Below, piece by piece: positions 21,446 to 27,633 of a stretch of 27,657 nt of DNA (positions are counted from its first letter, which is position 1; each line of letters opens with the position of its first letter). Source of the DNA: a virus; IMG/VR virus record IMGVR_UViG_3300044623_000860, positions 1-27,657 of that record; one strand, 5' to 3'. Both the position numbers and the translations under genes were made by a program. The notes below the pieces were generated by a model. That model saw only the letters and a program-made list of their open reading frames with translations. It had not been told where the DNA came from and searched no databases.

Positions 21446-22106
21446 TATAAAAAATAATAAAGAAATAATAGTGATAGCTACTTCAATAGTGGCTTTTGCT
21501 GTATCTTATTATTTAATTAAAAACTATATATCAAATAAAGGTAGATTAAAGCATTTAGCTAAAAAAGACTTAGATAAATGGGAAGGTAAAAAAGAAACTG
21601 ATCCTTCTATGAGTTCTGAATTGGTAAGTTATTGGAAAGCTGTAGGAAAAGATTTTACTAGCAAAGATATGCAACAAAGCTCGACTCATGCGACTTTTCC
21701 ATGGTCGGGAGTTTATATATCTCATTTAGTTCAAAAGTCAGGATATAAAAACTTTATTCCTAGATCGTTTCACTCCGCTTATGTAGTGGACTCTAAGAAA
21801 AACAGAACTAATAAACTTAATAAATCTTATTGGGCTTATAAACCTAGTGAGTTAAAAGAAGTTGAAATAGGTGATATTATCGTAAAAGGTAGAAGCGGTT
21901 CAAATCCTAGCTTAGATACGATTACTGATAATGTAAAAAGTCATGGTGACATAGTTGTTGACATTGTTACAGAAAACGGTCAAAAGTATGCCGTTACTCA
22001 AGGTGGGAACGTTTCAAACACAGTTAAACAAACAAAAGTTAAATTAACAGATAATTATAGATTGTTAAATCCAGTGCATTATGCACAATTAAAATATGAA
22101 AAATAA
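21435..22106 (+). CDS. Membrane-anchored DUF2272-like (NlpC/P60-related) protein
   Basis: 223 aa. One N-terminal membrane segment at ~11-30 (IIVIATSIVAFAVSYYLIKN) followed by a basic stretch, then a DUF2272-like domain: YWKAVGKDFTSKDM, TFPWSGVYISHLVQKSGYKN, SFHSAYVVD, VEIGDIIVKGRSG and SHGDIVVDIVTENGQ. DUF2272 is related to NlpC/P60 peptidases. The likely nucleophile position is in P-W-S-G, where a Ser replaces the Cys of classic NlpC/P60, as I recall is usual for DUF2272; H113 and H170 are candidate partners. The membrane anchor is unusual for a phage wall enzyme. It overlaps the endolysin-like gene by 11 nt and the next gene by one base (TAATG). Confidence 0.68.
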   Translation: MSFNIKNNKEIIVIATSIVAFAVSYYLIKNYISNKGRLKHLAKKDLDKWEGKKETDPSMSSELVSYWKAVGKDFTSKDMQQSSTHATFPWSGVYISHLVQKSGYKNFIPRSFHSAYVVDSKKNRTNKLNKSYWAYKPSELKEVEIGDIIVKGRSGSNPSLDTITDNVKSHGDIVVDIVTENGQKYAVTQGGNVSNTVKQTKVKLTDNYRLLNPVHYAQLKYEK

Positions 22107-22597
22107 TGAATTTAAATAAACAAAAAAAGCCAACTGTATTTTACAAAGTTGATTGGATAGGGCAAGACCCTAATTTTATGTTTTCTAAGACATTTGTAAA
22201 AGGTCAAGAAGCTGTAGATTTAGCTAAGAAAAACACTGAATCAATAGCTTATAAAAGCGTTAAAGTAAACGATGATTTAATTAAGTGGCAAATTATACCT
22301 ACTGATGGAAGTAAGGAAATGATACGTCAGATTAAGTTGAAAAGAGAAATGAAAGAAAGTAAGGGACTTTCTCAATTTGTAAACGCGGACGGAGTAGGTG
22401 ATGTTGAAGTTGTAACTACAAGTGAGTACAAACAAAATCAAAGGTCAAGAATTTTAAGTACGGTTCTTATTTCTGGTTCGTTAATTTACGTTGGAACGAG
22501 AAAAGAGCTACCTACATGGTTAAGATATAGTTTAATCGGTTTAGGTTCTTTAAATGCAATATTGAATATTAGAGCGTTTAACATAAATAAAAAGTAA
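22106..22597 (+). CDS. Unknown membrane protein, C-terminal membrane hairpin
   Basis: 163 aa. A soluble N-terminal ~110 residues (VFYKVDWIGQDPNFMFSKTF, IIPTDGSKEMIRQIKLKREM) is followed by two membrane segments, ILSTVLISGSLIYVGT (~116-131) and LRYSLIGLGSLNAILNIR (~139-156), and a basic end NINKK. No family recognised. It is TAATG-coupled to the DUF2272-like gene and 3 nt from the next, so it is likely made together with the other membrane proteins of the block. Confidence 0.6.
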   Translation: MNLNKQKKPTVFYKVDWIGQDPNFMFSKTFVKGQEAVDLAKKNTESIAYKSVKVNDDLIKWQIIPTDGSKEMIRQIKLKREMKESKGLSQFVNADGVGDVEVVTTSEYKQNQRSRILSTVLISGSLIYVGTRKELPTWLRYSLIGLGSLNAILNIRAFNINKK

Positions 22598-22600
22598 GAA

Positions 22601-22993
22601 ATGGGTAATTTTTCATTACAAGGTCACATGACAGGTGTTCAATATGCTCAACGTATGTCAAATGCTGGTGGAAACGGAAATTCTACAGCTCCTATTGTAG
22701 AAGAAGAAGTTGAACTAGGCGATATTGAAATAGAGGACGTAGCGCCTAAAAAAGAGAGAGTTCCTTTTTTAACTAAAAGAGGTAAAATTGTTGTTGCACT
22801 TTTAATTGTTGGTGGCGCTTTCTATTACATTTGGAAAAAAAACCAAGCTAAAAAAGCAGGTGGCGTGGCTGTAGAAACGGCACAGCCAAGTCAACCAGAA
22901 GCTGAAAAAAGCGAAGGAACAACAGAAAAAGCAAGTCAAACAACACAATCAGTAGCTCAAGAAGATGGTACTGAAGGCGCAGAATTAATATAA
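22601..22993 (+). CDS. Unknown single-span membrane protein with acidic flanks
   Basis: 130 aa. Residues 1-30 are Gly/Asn-rich (TGVQYAQRMSNAGGNGNST), 33-47 strongly acidic (EEEVELGDIEIEDV), then a basic patch, one membrane segment at ~62-78 (KIVVALLIVGGAFYYIWKK), and a Gln/Glu/Thr-rich disordered tail. No enzymatic motif. Composition resembles small structural membrane proteins rather than enzymes. It belongs to the run of single-span proteins ending the segment in aromatic residues followed by Lys/Asn. Confidence 0.6.
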   Translation: MGNFSLQGHMTGVQYAQRMSNAGGNGNSTAPIVEEEVELGDIEIEDVAPKKERVPFLTKRGKIVVALLIVGGAFYYIWKKNQAKKAGGVAVETAQPSQPEAEKSEGTTEKASQTTQSVAQEDGTEGAELI

Positions 22994-23008
22994 TTAAAAA
23001 TAAAAAAG

Positions 23009-23176
23009 ATGAAAGATAAAAATTTATTATTAGCAGGTGGATTAATAGTTTTAGCTGTTATTGTTTATATGAGAAAAAACAAAAAACCTGTAGTAACTAG
23101 CGTTGCACCGCCAAAAGAAGAAATGTCGAACAGCTGTGGGGCTTGTTCGGGAGCAAACGGTGAAAACTGGAACTAA
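23009..23176 (+). CDS. Small single-span membrane protein with C-terminal Cys pair (55 aa)
   Basis: 55 aa, ATG 23009 to TAA 23174-23176. Membrane segment at residues ~5-20 (NLLLAGGLIVLAVIVYMRKN), a Pro/Val linker, then NSCGACSGANGENWN with a C-x-x-C pair. It stands 15 nt after the previous gene and 3 nt before the glucosaminidase gene. N-terminus and anchor closely resemble those of the protein at 26691 (MNNKNLMIGGLVLVALAGAY), suggesting the two are paralogous or at least share an anchor type. Confidence 0.65.
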   Translation: MKDKNLLLAGGLIVLAVIVYMRKNKKPVVTSVAPPKEEMSNSCGACSGANGENWN

Positions 23177-23179
23177 GAA

Positions 23180-23791
23180 ATGAGTAAAGGAGCTTCATAT
23201 ACCAGAGCTGAATTTGTAAAAAAATACGGTTCGTTTATTCATAAAGCAGTTGAGGGTTCTGGCATATTAGCTGGAACTTTAGTTGCGCAAGCTATTTTAG
23301 AAAGTTCTGGAAAAGATTCACAAGGTAATTTCAAAGTTGCTGGTTCAAAGCTAAGTAGAGAAGCAAATAATCTATTTGGGATAAAAAAATCTAAAAGTTG
23401 GACTGGTAAAGTTTACAACATTAATACAGGCGAAGTTCTAAACGGTAAAAACGTTGTTGTTAATGCTGATTTTAGAGCTTATGACAGCTATGAAGACTCA
23501 ATTAAGGACTATGTTAAGTTTTTAAGCGAAAATCCTCGTTATGCAAAGGTTTTAAAAGCTACTACGGTAAAAGACCAAGCTATTGAATTAAAGAAAGCAG
23601 GATATGCAACTTCAGTTGAATACGCGGACACAGTTAATCAAGTTTATAATTCTGTAAAAACCTTAATGGACGAAAGTTATTTAAACTATCTAAAAGAAAA
23701 TAAACTAAAAAAGGTTAAAAATATTTCAATTTCTTTAGCTATTTTAGTTGTCCTAATTAGTGGGTTTTATTATTTTAAAAAAAGTAAATAA
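23180..23791 (+). CDS. Glucosaminidase (GH73, FlgJ/AcmA-type) with C-terminal membrane anchor
   Basis: 203 aa. GH73 features: SYTRAEFVKKYGSFIHKAVE, VAQAILESSGKDSQG with catalytic Glu41, REANNLFGIKKSKSW (the N-L-F-G-I-K motif), FRAYDSYEDSIKDYVKFLSE then RYAKV, and KAGYATSVEYADTVNQV. The enzyme would cleave the glycan strands of peptidoglycan. There is no signal peptide. A C-terminal membrane segment at ~182-198 (ISISLAILVVLISGFYYFKK) makes it tail-anchored, which is unusual for this family. It lies between a small membrane protein gene (3 nt) and the papain-like gene (one-base overlap). Confidence 0.83.
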   Translation: MSKGASYTRAEFVKKYGSFIHKAVEGSGILAGTLVAQAILESSGKDSQGNFKVAGSKLSREANNLFGIKKSKSWTGKVYNINTGEVLNGKNVVVNADFRAYDSYEDSIKDYVKFLSENPRYAKVLKATTVKDQAIELKKAGYATSVEYADTVNQVYNSVKTLMDESYLNYLKENKLKKVKNISISLAILVVLISGFYYFKKSK

Positions 23792-24336
23792 TGGATAAAG
23801 ATTTTATAAAAGAAAAATACGATAGATTACGCCCTATAATGAAGCAAGGTGACTTAATCGTGTTTAGAGGTAGAAAATTACTATCAAAAATAATTCAAGA
23901 ATCAGATTCAAATGCTTATTACAATCATATTGGTGTTATTGGTGAGATTAGCGGTGCTTTATTCATAATTGATTCAAATGGTAACGGAGTTCACCCAGAA
24001 AGACTTTCAGAGCGAGTTTTAGGTTATTCAGACTTTACTATTATTAGATCGGATAAAGACCAACATATAATAGATGAAGCGTTAAAAAAAATTCTTAAAA
24101 AACAAGATGAAACTGTTATTAAATACGATTTCATTAATGGTACGAAGGCGTTATTCAATCGTTGGTTTAAATTAAACTTTAAAACTAGAAAAGTTTACAA
24201 TAGAGATATATGTTCAATGTTTGTTTTACCTTTCGCTTTAGAGCTTGAAATGGTTTTACCGCTTACAGATATGAATAATTTATTCTTCCCTCAAGATTAT
24301 ATTAGACAAATACATAAAGCAACTAAAATTAATTAG
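23791..24336 (+). CDS. Permuted NlpC/P60 (YiiX-like) peptidase-like protein
   Basis: 181 aa, no membrane segment. Features in order: MKQGDLIVFRGRKLLSKIIQ, Y-N-H46-I-G-V-I, FIIDSNGNGVHPERL, YDFINGTKALFNRWF, and RDIC141SMFVLPFAL. The order His before Cys with G-D-L-I near the N-terminus is that of circularly permuted NlpC/P60 (YiiX/YaeF) proteins, which act on peptide or amide bonds, often in cell wall or lipid contexts. H46 and C141 are the predicted catalytic pair. It is joined to the glucosaminidase gene by TAATG, so the two probably work together. A terminator follows. Confidence 0.72.
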   Translation: MDKDFIKEKYDRLRPIMKQGDLIVFRGRKLLSKIIQESDSNAYYNHIGVIGEISGALFIIDSNGNGVHPERLSERVLGYSDFTIIRSDKDQHIIDEALKKILKKQDETVIKYDFINGTKALFNRWFKLNFKTRKVYNRDICSMFVLPFALELEMVLPLTDMNNLFFPQDYIRQIHKATKIN

Positions 24337-24382
24337 TATATTTACAGAGTTGTATCATAATAAAAAACTTGCTAGGTAAGAT

Positions 24383-24408
24383 AAAAGCTCGATTAATTTC
24401 GGGCTTTT
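24383..24408 (+). terminator. Rho-independent terminator after the YiiX-like gene
   Basis: AAAAGCTCGA (24383-24392) pairs with TCGGGCTTTT (24399-24408) across a 6-nt loop; T residues continue with interruptions (TTTTGTGTTTTTT). It lies ~45 nt after the stop. Confidence 0.85.
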
Positions 24409-24436
24409 GTGTTTTTTGTTAATATTATTGTTGAAA

Positions 24437-24468
24437 TTGTGAATAAGTAATATTTTTTTATATATTTG
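24437..24468 (+). promoter_or_regulatory. Bacteroidetes-type promoter (TTG-N21-TATATTTG)
   Basis: TTG at 24437-24439 and TATATTTG at 24461-24468 are separated by 21 nt, matching the -33/-7 architecture of Bacteroidetes housekeeping promoters. It follows a terminator and precedes GTG 24485 by 16 nt, implying a leader of only about 10 nt. Confidence 0.72.
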
Positions 24469-24484
24469 CTGAAAAACCGACAAA

Positions 24485-24811
24485 GTGAAAGCAGAAATTA
24501 TATCAAATGATTTAAAAAGATACTATAAAACCGATTTTGGCAAAGGGTATTATAATGAGTTAAGGGATAAGATAGAACCATTAATCAAAGAAGGAGTTCC
24601 GATAATTAAAATAATAAGAAATTTCAATCTAAAAACTGAACAAATAGGGTTTTTAATTACAAGTCAAGATAAAAAATCTAAATTTGTTAAAATATTAGGT
24701 AGTAAAACAGAAAGTTATTATAGTGAGGACGAAATGATGAAGCCTATAACTTACAGTTACAATGACTTATCGCCAGATGAAAAATTAATTTATAATGAAA
24801 GCTATGATTAA
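24485..24811 (+). CDS. Unknown protein, possible HTH-like (108 aa, GTG start)
   Basis: 108 aa starting with GTG, the only good start near the promoter. Basic helical N-terminus (NDLKRYYKTDFGKGYYNELR), then IEPLIKEGVPIIKIIRNFNL followed by KTEQIGFLI, which could form a helix-turn-helix, and an acidic C-terminus (DLSPDEKLIYNESYD). I do not recognise a family; a DNA-binding regulator is possible. It has its own promoter and terminator boundary and overlaps the following gene by 17 nt, so the pair is a separate unit inserted between peptidoglycan enzyme genes. Confidence 0.55.
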   Translation: MKAEIISNDLKRYYKTDFGKGYYNELRDKIEPLIKEGVPIIKIIRNFNLKTEQIGFLITSQDKKSKFVKILGSKTESYYSEDEMMKPITYSYNDLSPDEKLIYNESYD

Positions 24812-25088
24812 GAAATTAAAAGGTTATCTACATAGAAAATGGTTCGATAAAAATTACGAAGATAAATTTTCAAAAGTTAAAGTTGAACTAGACATATATT
24901 ATGCTATGGAGCTAGCTACTATTTTAATGAGTATTGATGAAAAAAAATTACATACTGACTATCAATATTCAATAAAGCACTTTATAGCTCAACTAGCTAA
25001 ATCAATTACAGAGGAACAAATTGAAGATGTGCATGGTAAAAATGCTTTAAACGAATTAATTAGAGATGTAAATTCTAGTGCAAATTAA
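24795..25088 (+). CDS. Unknown helical protein (97 aa)
   Basis: 97 aa (94 if the internal ATG at 24804 is used, which gives a more usual 8-nt overlap). N-terminal basic part (KKLKGYLHRKWFDKNYEDKF), then helices (LDIYYAMELATILMSIDEKK, YSIKHFIAQLAKSITEEQIE) and NALNELIRDVNSS. No membrane segment, no motif recognised. Co-transcribed with the 108-aa protein upstream. Confidence 0.55.
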   Translation: MKAMIKKLKGYLHRKWFDKNYEDKFSKVKVELDIYYAMELATILMSIDEKKLHTDYQYSIKHFIAQLAKSITEEQIEDVHGKNALNELIRDVNSSAN

Positions 25089-25095
25089 TTTTATT

Positions 25096-25126
25096 TTTGT
25101 AAATAATTTAGTATGAAGTATCTTTG
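25096..25126 (+). promoter_or_regulatory. Bacteroidetes-type promoter (TTTG-N19-TATCTTTG)
   Basis: TTTG at 25096-25099 and TATCTTTG at 25119-25126 with 19 nt between is the best -33/-7 match in the window. It lies 26 nt before ATG 25153 and would drive the second membrane/peptidoglycan unit (25153-26996). Confidence 0.78.
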
Positions 25127-25152
25127 TTGTTAGAAAATAAAAAATATTTTAT

Positions 25153-25323
25153 ATGGATTTCAAAAAGAAAGTATTAATCGCTACTGGTATTGCTACTGTT
25201 TTAGCAATAGGATTAGGTATATTCGTTTACATTAAGAAAAAAAACAACGAAGGTTGGAAACTATTAAGGCTTCCTGCTGGAAACAAAAGAGATAGAAAAA
25301 TAATCATTAATAGAACTAATTAA
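25153..25323 (+). CDS. Small single-span membrane protein (56 aa)
   Basis: 56 aa, ATG 25153 to TAA 25321-25323. Membrane segment ~6-27 (KVLIATGIATVLAIGLGIFV) followed by a basic tail (YIKKKNNEGWKLLRLP, then KRDRKIIINRTN). No family recognised. First gene after the strongest host-type promoter of the window and 2 nt before the transglycosylase gene, so it is likely that enzyme's partner. Confidence 0.65.
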   Translation: MDFKKKVLIATGIATVLAIGLGIFVYIKKKNNEGWKLLRLPAGNKRDRKIIINRTN

Positions 25324-25325
25324 TA

Positions 25326-26006
25326 ATGGCTACATTAACTTTAAACGCTCCTACAGTTGGGCTTACAGCTCCTACTTCATGGGGTTCAAGAGCGCAAATA
25401 GAAGCTCAATTAAGAAAAATATGGACTAACTACGGTAAATATATTCAATTTGCTAGTAAAGAAAGTGGAATAGCACCAGAGGTTTTAGTTGCTTTTATTT
25501 CAGTTGAATCTGGAGGCAACCCTACGGCTGGAGGTTCTGGTTCGGCTACTCAAGGCTTGATGCAATTTAATAGAAAATATGCTAAGTCACAACTTAAAAA
25601 TGAATTTATTTCTAAAAGATTAAGTGATGCTGAAAAATCTAAATTGTCTTCTTTTGGTTTTAAATTTGATGCAAGCGGAAATACAAGAGAGTTTACTCAA
25701 GCTGATTTAGTTAAGCCAGAATTAAATGTTGTGGTAGGTTCAATTGTTTTGGGTCAATTAATAGATCAACCTTTCGCTGTTCAAAATGGTAATTTAAGAC
25801 TAGATAAAGTTATTACAACTTATAATTCTGGTTTGTATTCTAAATGGAGTAAAATTGCTATGGCTTCTAACTCTACAAACGCAAAACAACTACATGATGA
25901 GTTAGCTGGGAATAGTGTTACAAGAGCATACATAAGAAAAATATTAGGTAAAAATGGAGCTTTAGACATAGCTACTAAGGAACTTAAAGGAATAATTGTT
26001 GCGTAA
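25326..26006 (+). CDS. SLT-type lytic transglycosylase
   Basis: 226 aa, no signal peptide or membrane segment. Goose-lysozyme-like/SLT features: YIQFASKESGIAPEVLVAFI with SVE61-SGG (catalytic Glu), GSATQGLMQFNRKYA (the G-L-M-Q motif), NVVVGSIVLGQLID, and ITTYNSGLY. Such enzymes cut the glycan strand to a 1,6-anhydro end. In tailed phages they serve in lysis or, as virion proteins, in local wall opening during DNA entry. Lack of export signals means it needs a partner or packaging into the virion to act on the wall. It is flanked by small membrane protein genes on both sides. Confidence 0.85.
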   Translation: MATLTLNAPTVGLTAPTSWGSRAQIEAQLRKIWTNYGKYIQFASKESGIAPEVLVAFISVESGGNPTAGGSGSATQGLMQFNRKYAKSQLKNEFISKRLSDAEKSKLSSFGFKFDASGNTREFTQADLVKPELNVVVGSIVLGQLIDQPFAVQNGNLRLDKVITTYNSGLYSKWSKIAMASNSTNAKQLHDELAGNSVTRAYIRKILGKNGALDIATKELKGIIVA

Positions 26007-26017
26007 TAATAGATAAA

Positions 26018-26347
26018 ATGAAATTAACCTTAATAAAAGATTTAAAAAAAGAGTTTGGTGATAAAAATTGTACTTCAAAAACTTTTGATTGTAGTCCTTA
26101 TGTTTTACTAGATAAAAAATCAGGCGAAACTATAGATGGTAAATTATTAGATAGTCAAAGAGTTCAATTAATTTATGGTGGTGCTTCTTTTGTTATTGAT
26201 AAATCTTATTTCAAAGAATTTTCAAATAAGGCTTTTACAAATACATCTATAAACGCTACAAAATCAAAAAAAGGATTATATATAGGTATTGGACTAGGCG
26301 TTATCGCTATAGGTGTTATTACATTTTTAATAATAAAAAATAAATAA
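26018..26347 (+). CDS. Unknown tail-anchored membrane protein (109 aa)
   Basis: 109 aa. A soluble domain of ~80 residues (FGDKNCTSKTFDCSPYVLLD with two Cys, DKKSGETIDGKLLDSQRVQL, IYGGASFVIDKSYFKEF) precedes one C-terminal membrane segment at ~86-106 (GLYIGIGLGVIAIGVITFLI) and the basic end IKNK. No family recognised. Spacing of 11 nt after the transglycosylase and 1 nt before the next gene suggests co-expression. Confidence 0.62.
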   Translation: MKLTLIKDLKKEFGDKNCTSKTFDCSPYVLLDKKSGETIDGKLLDSQRVQLIYGGASFVIDKSYFKEFSNKAFTNTSINATKSKKGLYIGIGLGVIAIGVITFLIIKNK

Positions 26348-26348
26348 A

Positions 26349-26681
26349 ATGGCAAGTTGTTTTCAAAAATTTCCTTTTGATAAAGGTGCTAGAGATAGAT
26401 GTGAAGCTGAAAGGAATCTTATAGGTTTAAAAGCTGAACAAGAAGCTAGACAAAAAATCGTACAAGATTACTATGATGCTCAACAAGAAGCAAAAGCTAT
26501 TGAAGAAGCAAAAAAGAACGGAACTTATGTCGATCCAAATATAGACGTAAACAAAATAGCAAATGATTTAATAAGAAAAAACGAAAAAGCTAAAAAGCGT
26601 AAATATTTGATTACTGTTGGTGTCGGTATAGTCGTAGTAAGTACAATTGCTTTTTTTATAATTAGAAAAATAAATAAATAA
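26349..26681 (+). CDS. Unknown tail-anchored membrane protein with coiled-coil domain (110 aa)
   Basis: 110 aa. N-terminal MASCFQKFPFDKGARDRCEA with two Cys, then a long Glu/Ala/Lys helix at ~21-56 (KAEQEARQKIVQDYYDAQQE), a second helix (VNKIANDLIRKNEKAKKRK) and one C-terminal membrane segment at ~86-105 (YLITVGVGIVVVSTIAFFII) with the basic end RKINK. The helix could form a coiled coil. Family not recognised. Same tail-anchored layout as the preceding protein. Confidence 0.62.
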   Translation: MASCFQKFPFDKGARDRCEAERNLIGLKAEQEARQKIVQDYYDAQQEAKAIEEAKKNGTYVDPNIDVNKIANDLIRKNEKAKKRKYLITVGVGIVVVSTIAFFIIRKINK

Positions 26682-26690
26682 ATAAATAAT

Positions 26691-26996
26691 ATGAATAATA
26701 AAAATTTAATGATAGGTGGTTTAGTTCTAGTTGCTTTAGCTGGAGCTTATTATTTTTACAATAAGAATAAAGGTGGTGTAGCTTCATCAAGCCAAAATGA
26801 ACCTATAAATAAAATTCAAAAAAATGCTTGCGGTCAAACAATTCCAACGGTAATTCCTTGCGTTAAAAATTTAGATAATGATGGTAAATGTTATGATTCT
26901 AAAGGTGTAATTGTTGATGTTACTAAAATTCCAATGGGACAACCATGTTTCAATAAAAACGGAACTTCAAGGGACGTAAGAAATATAGCTGTTTAA
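26691..26996 (+). CDS. Small N-terminally anchored Cys-rich membrane protein (101 aa)
   Basis: 101 aa. Membrane segment at ~5-23 (NLMIGGLVLVALAGAYYFYN), basic linker, then an external or lumenal-type domain with four cysteines (C47, C57, C67, C86) spaced as in a small disulfide or metal-bound fold: NACGQTIPTVIPCVKNLDND, GKCYDSKGVIVDVTKIPMGQ, PCFNKNGTSRDV. No lipobox. No family recognised. It is the last + strand gene, followed by a terminator. Its N-terminus resembles that of the 55-aa protein at 23009. Confidence 0.65.
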   Translation: MNNKNLMIGGLVLVALAGAYYFYNKNKGGVASSSQNEPINKIQKNACGQTIPTVIPCVKNLDNDGKCYDSKGVIVDVTKIPMGQPCFNKNGTSRDVRNIAV

Positions 26997-27034
26997 TTAT
27001 ACATAACATAAGGAGCTAAAAACTTCGACTTATT

Positions 27035-27061
27035 AGGGGGCTATATAAAAAACCCCCTTTT
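27035..27061. terminator. Terminator between convergent genes
   Basis: GGGGG (27036-27040) pairs with CCCCC (27053-27057) around a 12-nt A/T loop; TTTT follows on the + strand. The opposite strand ends in a weaker T-poor tail, so it acts mainly for the + strand unit, at the junction where + and - strand genes meet. Confidence 0.72.
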
Positions 27062-27070
27062 ATTCCCCTT

Positions 27071-27448
27071 TCATTTAAAATCGGTCAATAACAATTGATA
27101 AATCCTTTCCGCAATACTTTCAAACTTTTCAATCGTACAATTATCATCTGAAATCGTAAAATCAAATCTACCATCTGGAGTTGCTTTATTTCCTGCTATA
27201 AAATCAAGTTGTACTCCATAAGGGTGTTCATTTAAAAATGGGTCAAAACGAGCGTGTTCACGCCAATCCCATACCAAAACGGCTAATTGGTAACCTATTT
27301 GTTTCTCATCTGTTTTCTCATCGTAAGTTTTATGTAATGTTTTCCAAAATCCAAAACTTTCTGACTTAAACCTATAATTTCTTTTATTATATCCACCTTC
27401 AATCATTTTGGCTTCAAACGCTTCAAATTCTTTCTCTGTAAATCTCAT
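27071..27448 (-). CDS. Conserved unknown phage protein (125 aa)
   Basis: 125 aa. Features: FTEKEFEAFEAKMIEGGYNK, SFGFWKTLHKTYDEKTDEKQ, IGYQLAVLVWDWREHARFDP, and a C-terminal half with DGRFDFTISDDNCTIEKFES. The plan (F-x-F-W-K ... Y-Q-(L/V)-A ... W-D-(W/F) ... I-x-x-F-E) is familiar from small conserved proteins encoded among phage replication or early genes, but no function is known to me. Opposite strand to the late block, and its ATG overlaps the preceding stop by one base (TAATG) so it is the second gene of an early-type unit entering from the right. Confidence 0.6.
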   Translation of the reverse strand: MRFTEKEFEAFEAKMIEGGYNKRNYRFKSESFGFWKTLHKTYDEKTDEKQIGYQLAVLVWDWREHARFDPFLNEHPYGVQLDFIAGNKATPDGRFDFTISDDNCTIEKFESIAERIYQLLLTDFK

Positions 27449-27633
27449 TATTTTCCTATTAAAAATTTCTTAATTATTTCTTTTTTGCCAGCTTCTACAA
27501 AAATAAACTTATTATCTATTTTCGCCAAAAAACCACCTAATTTAAAAGCCCTTCTAAGCGAACATAAACGGCATGAAACGGTTCTATTCATATCTGCTTT
27601 AACTTTGTAAACACAATTGTTTACATTAAACAT
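27448..27633 (-). CDS. Small unknown protein with CxxC motif (61 aa)
   Basis: 61 aa from ATG 27633; an upstream in-frame TTG at 27639 is less likely. Contains TVSCRLCSLRRAFKLGGFLA, a C-x-x-C with basic flank seen in small phage proteins of unknown role, and a basic C-terminus (EIIKKFLIGK). TAATG junction to the next gene. An 8+8 bp inverted repeat lies within its first codons (27606-27625). The promoter would be beyond the window. Confidence 0.55.
   Translation of the reverse strand: MFNVNNCVYKVKADMNRTVSCRLCSLRRAFKLGGFLAKIDNKFIFVEAGKKEIIKKFLIGK

Noticed and set aside
24337-24410. Possible small RNA between a TATATTTA box (24338-24345) and the terminator at 24383-24408.
   Set aside because: The box is a poor promoter match and the terminator is better explained as the end of the preceding gene's transcript.
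27606-27625. Perfect inverted repeat TGTAAACA-CAAT-TGTTTACA near the start of the - strand gene, operator-like.
   Set aside because: A rough estimate gives about one such 8+8 repeat by chance in an AT-rich window of this size, and it lies in coding sequence. The true promoter is outside the window, so it was not called an operator.
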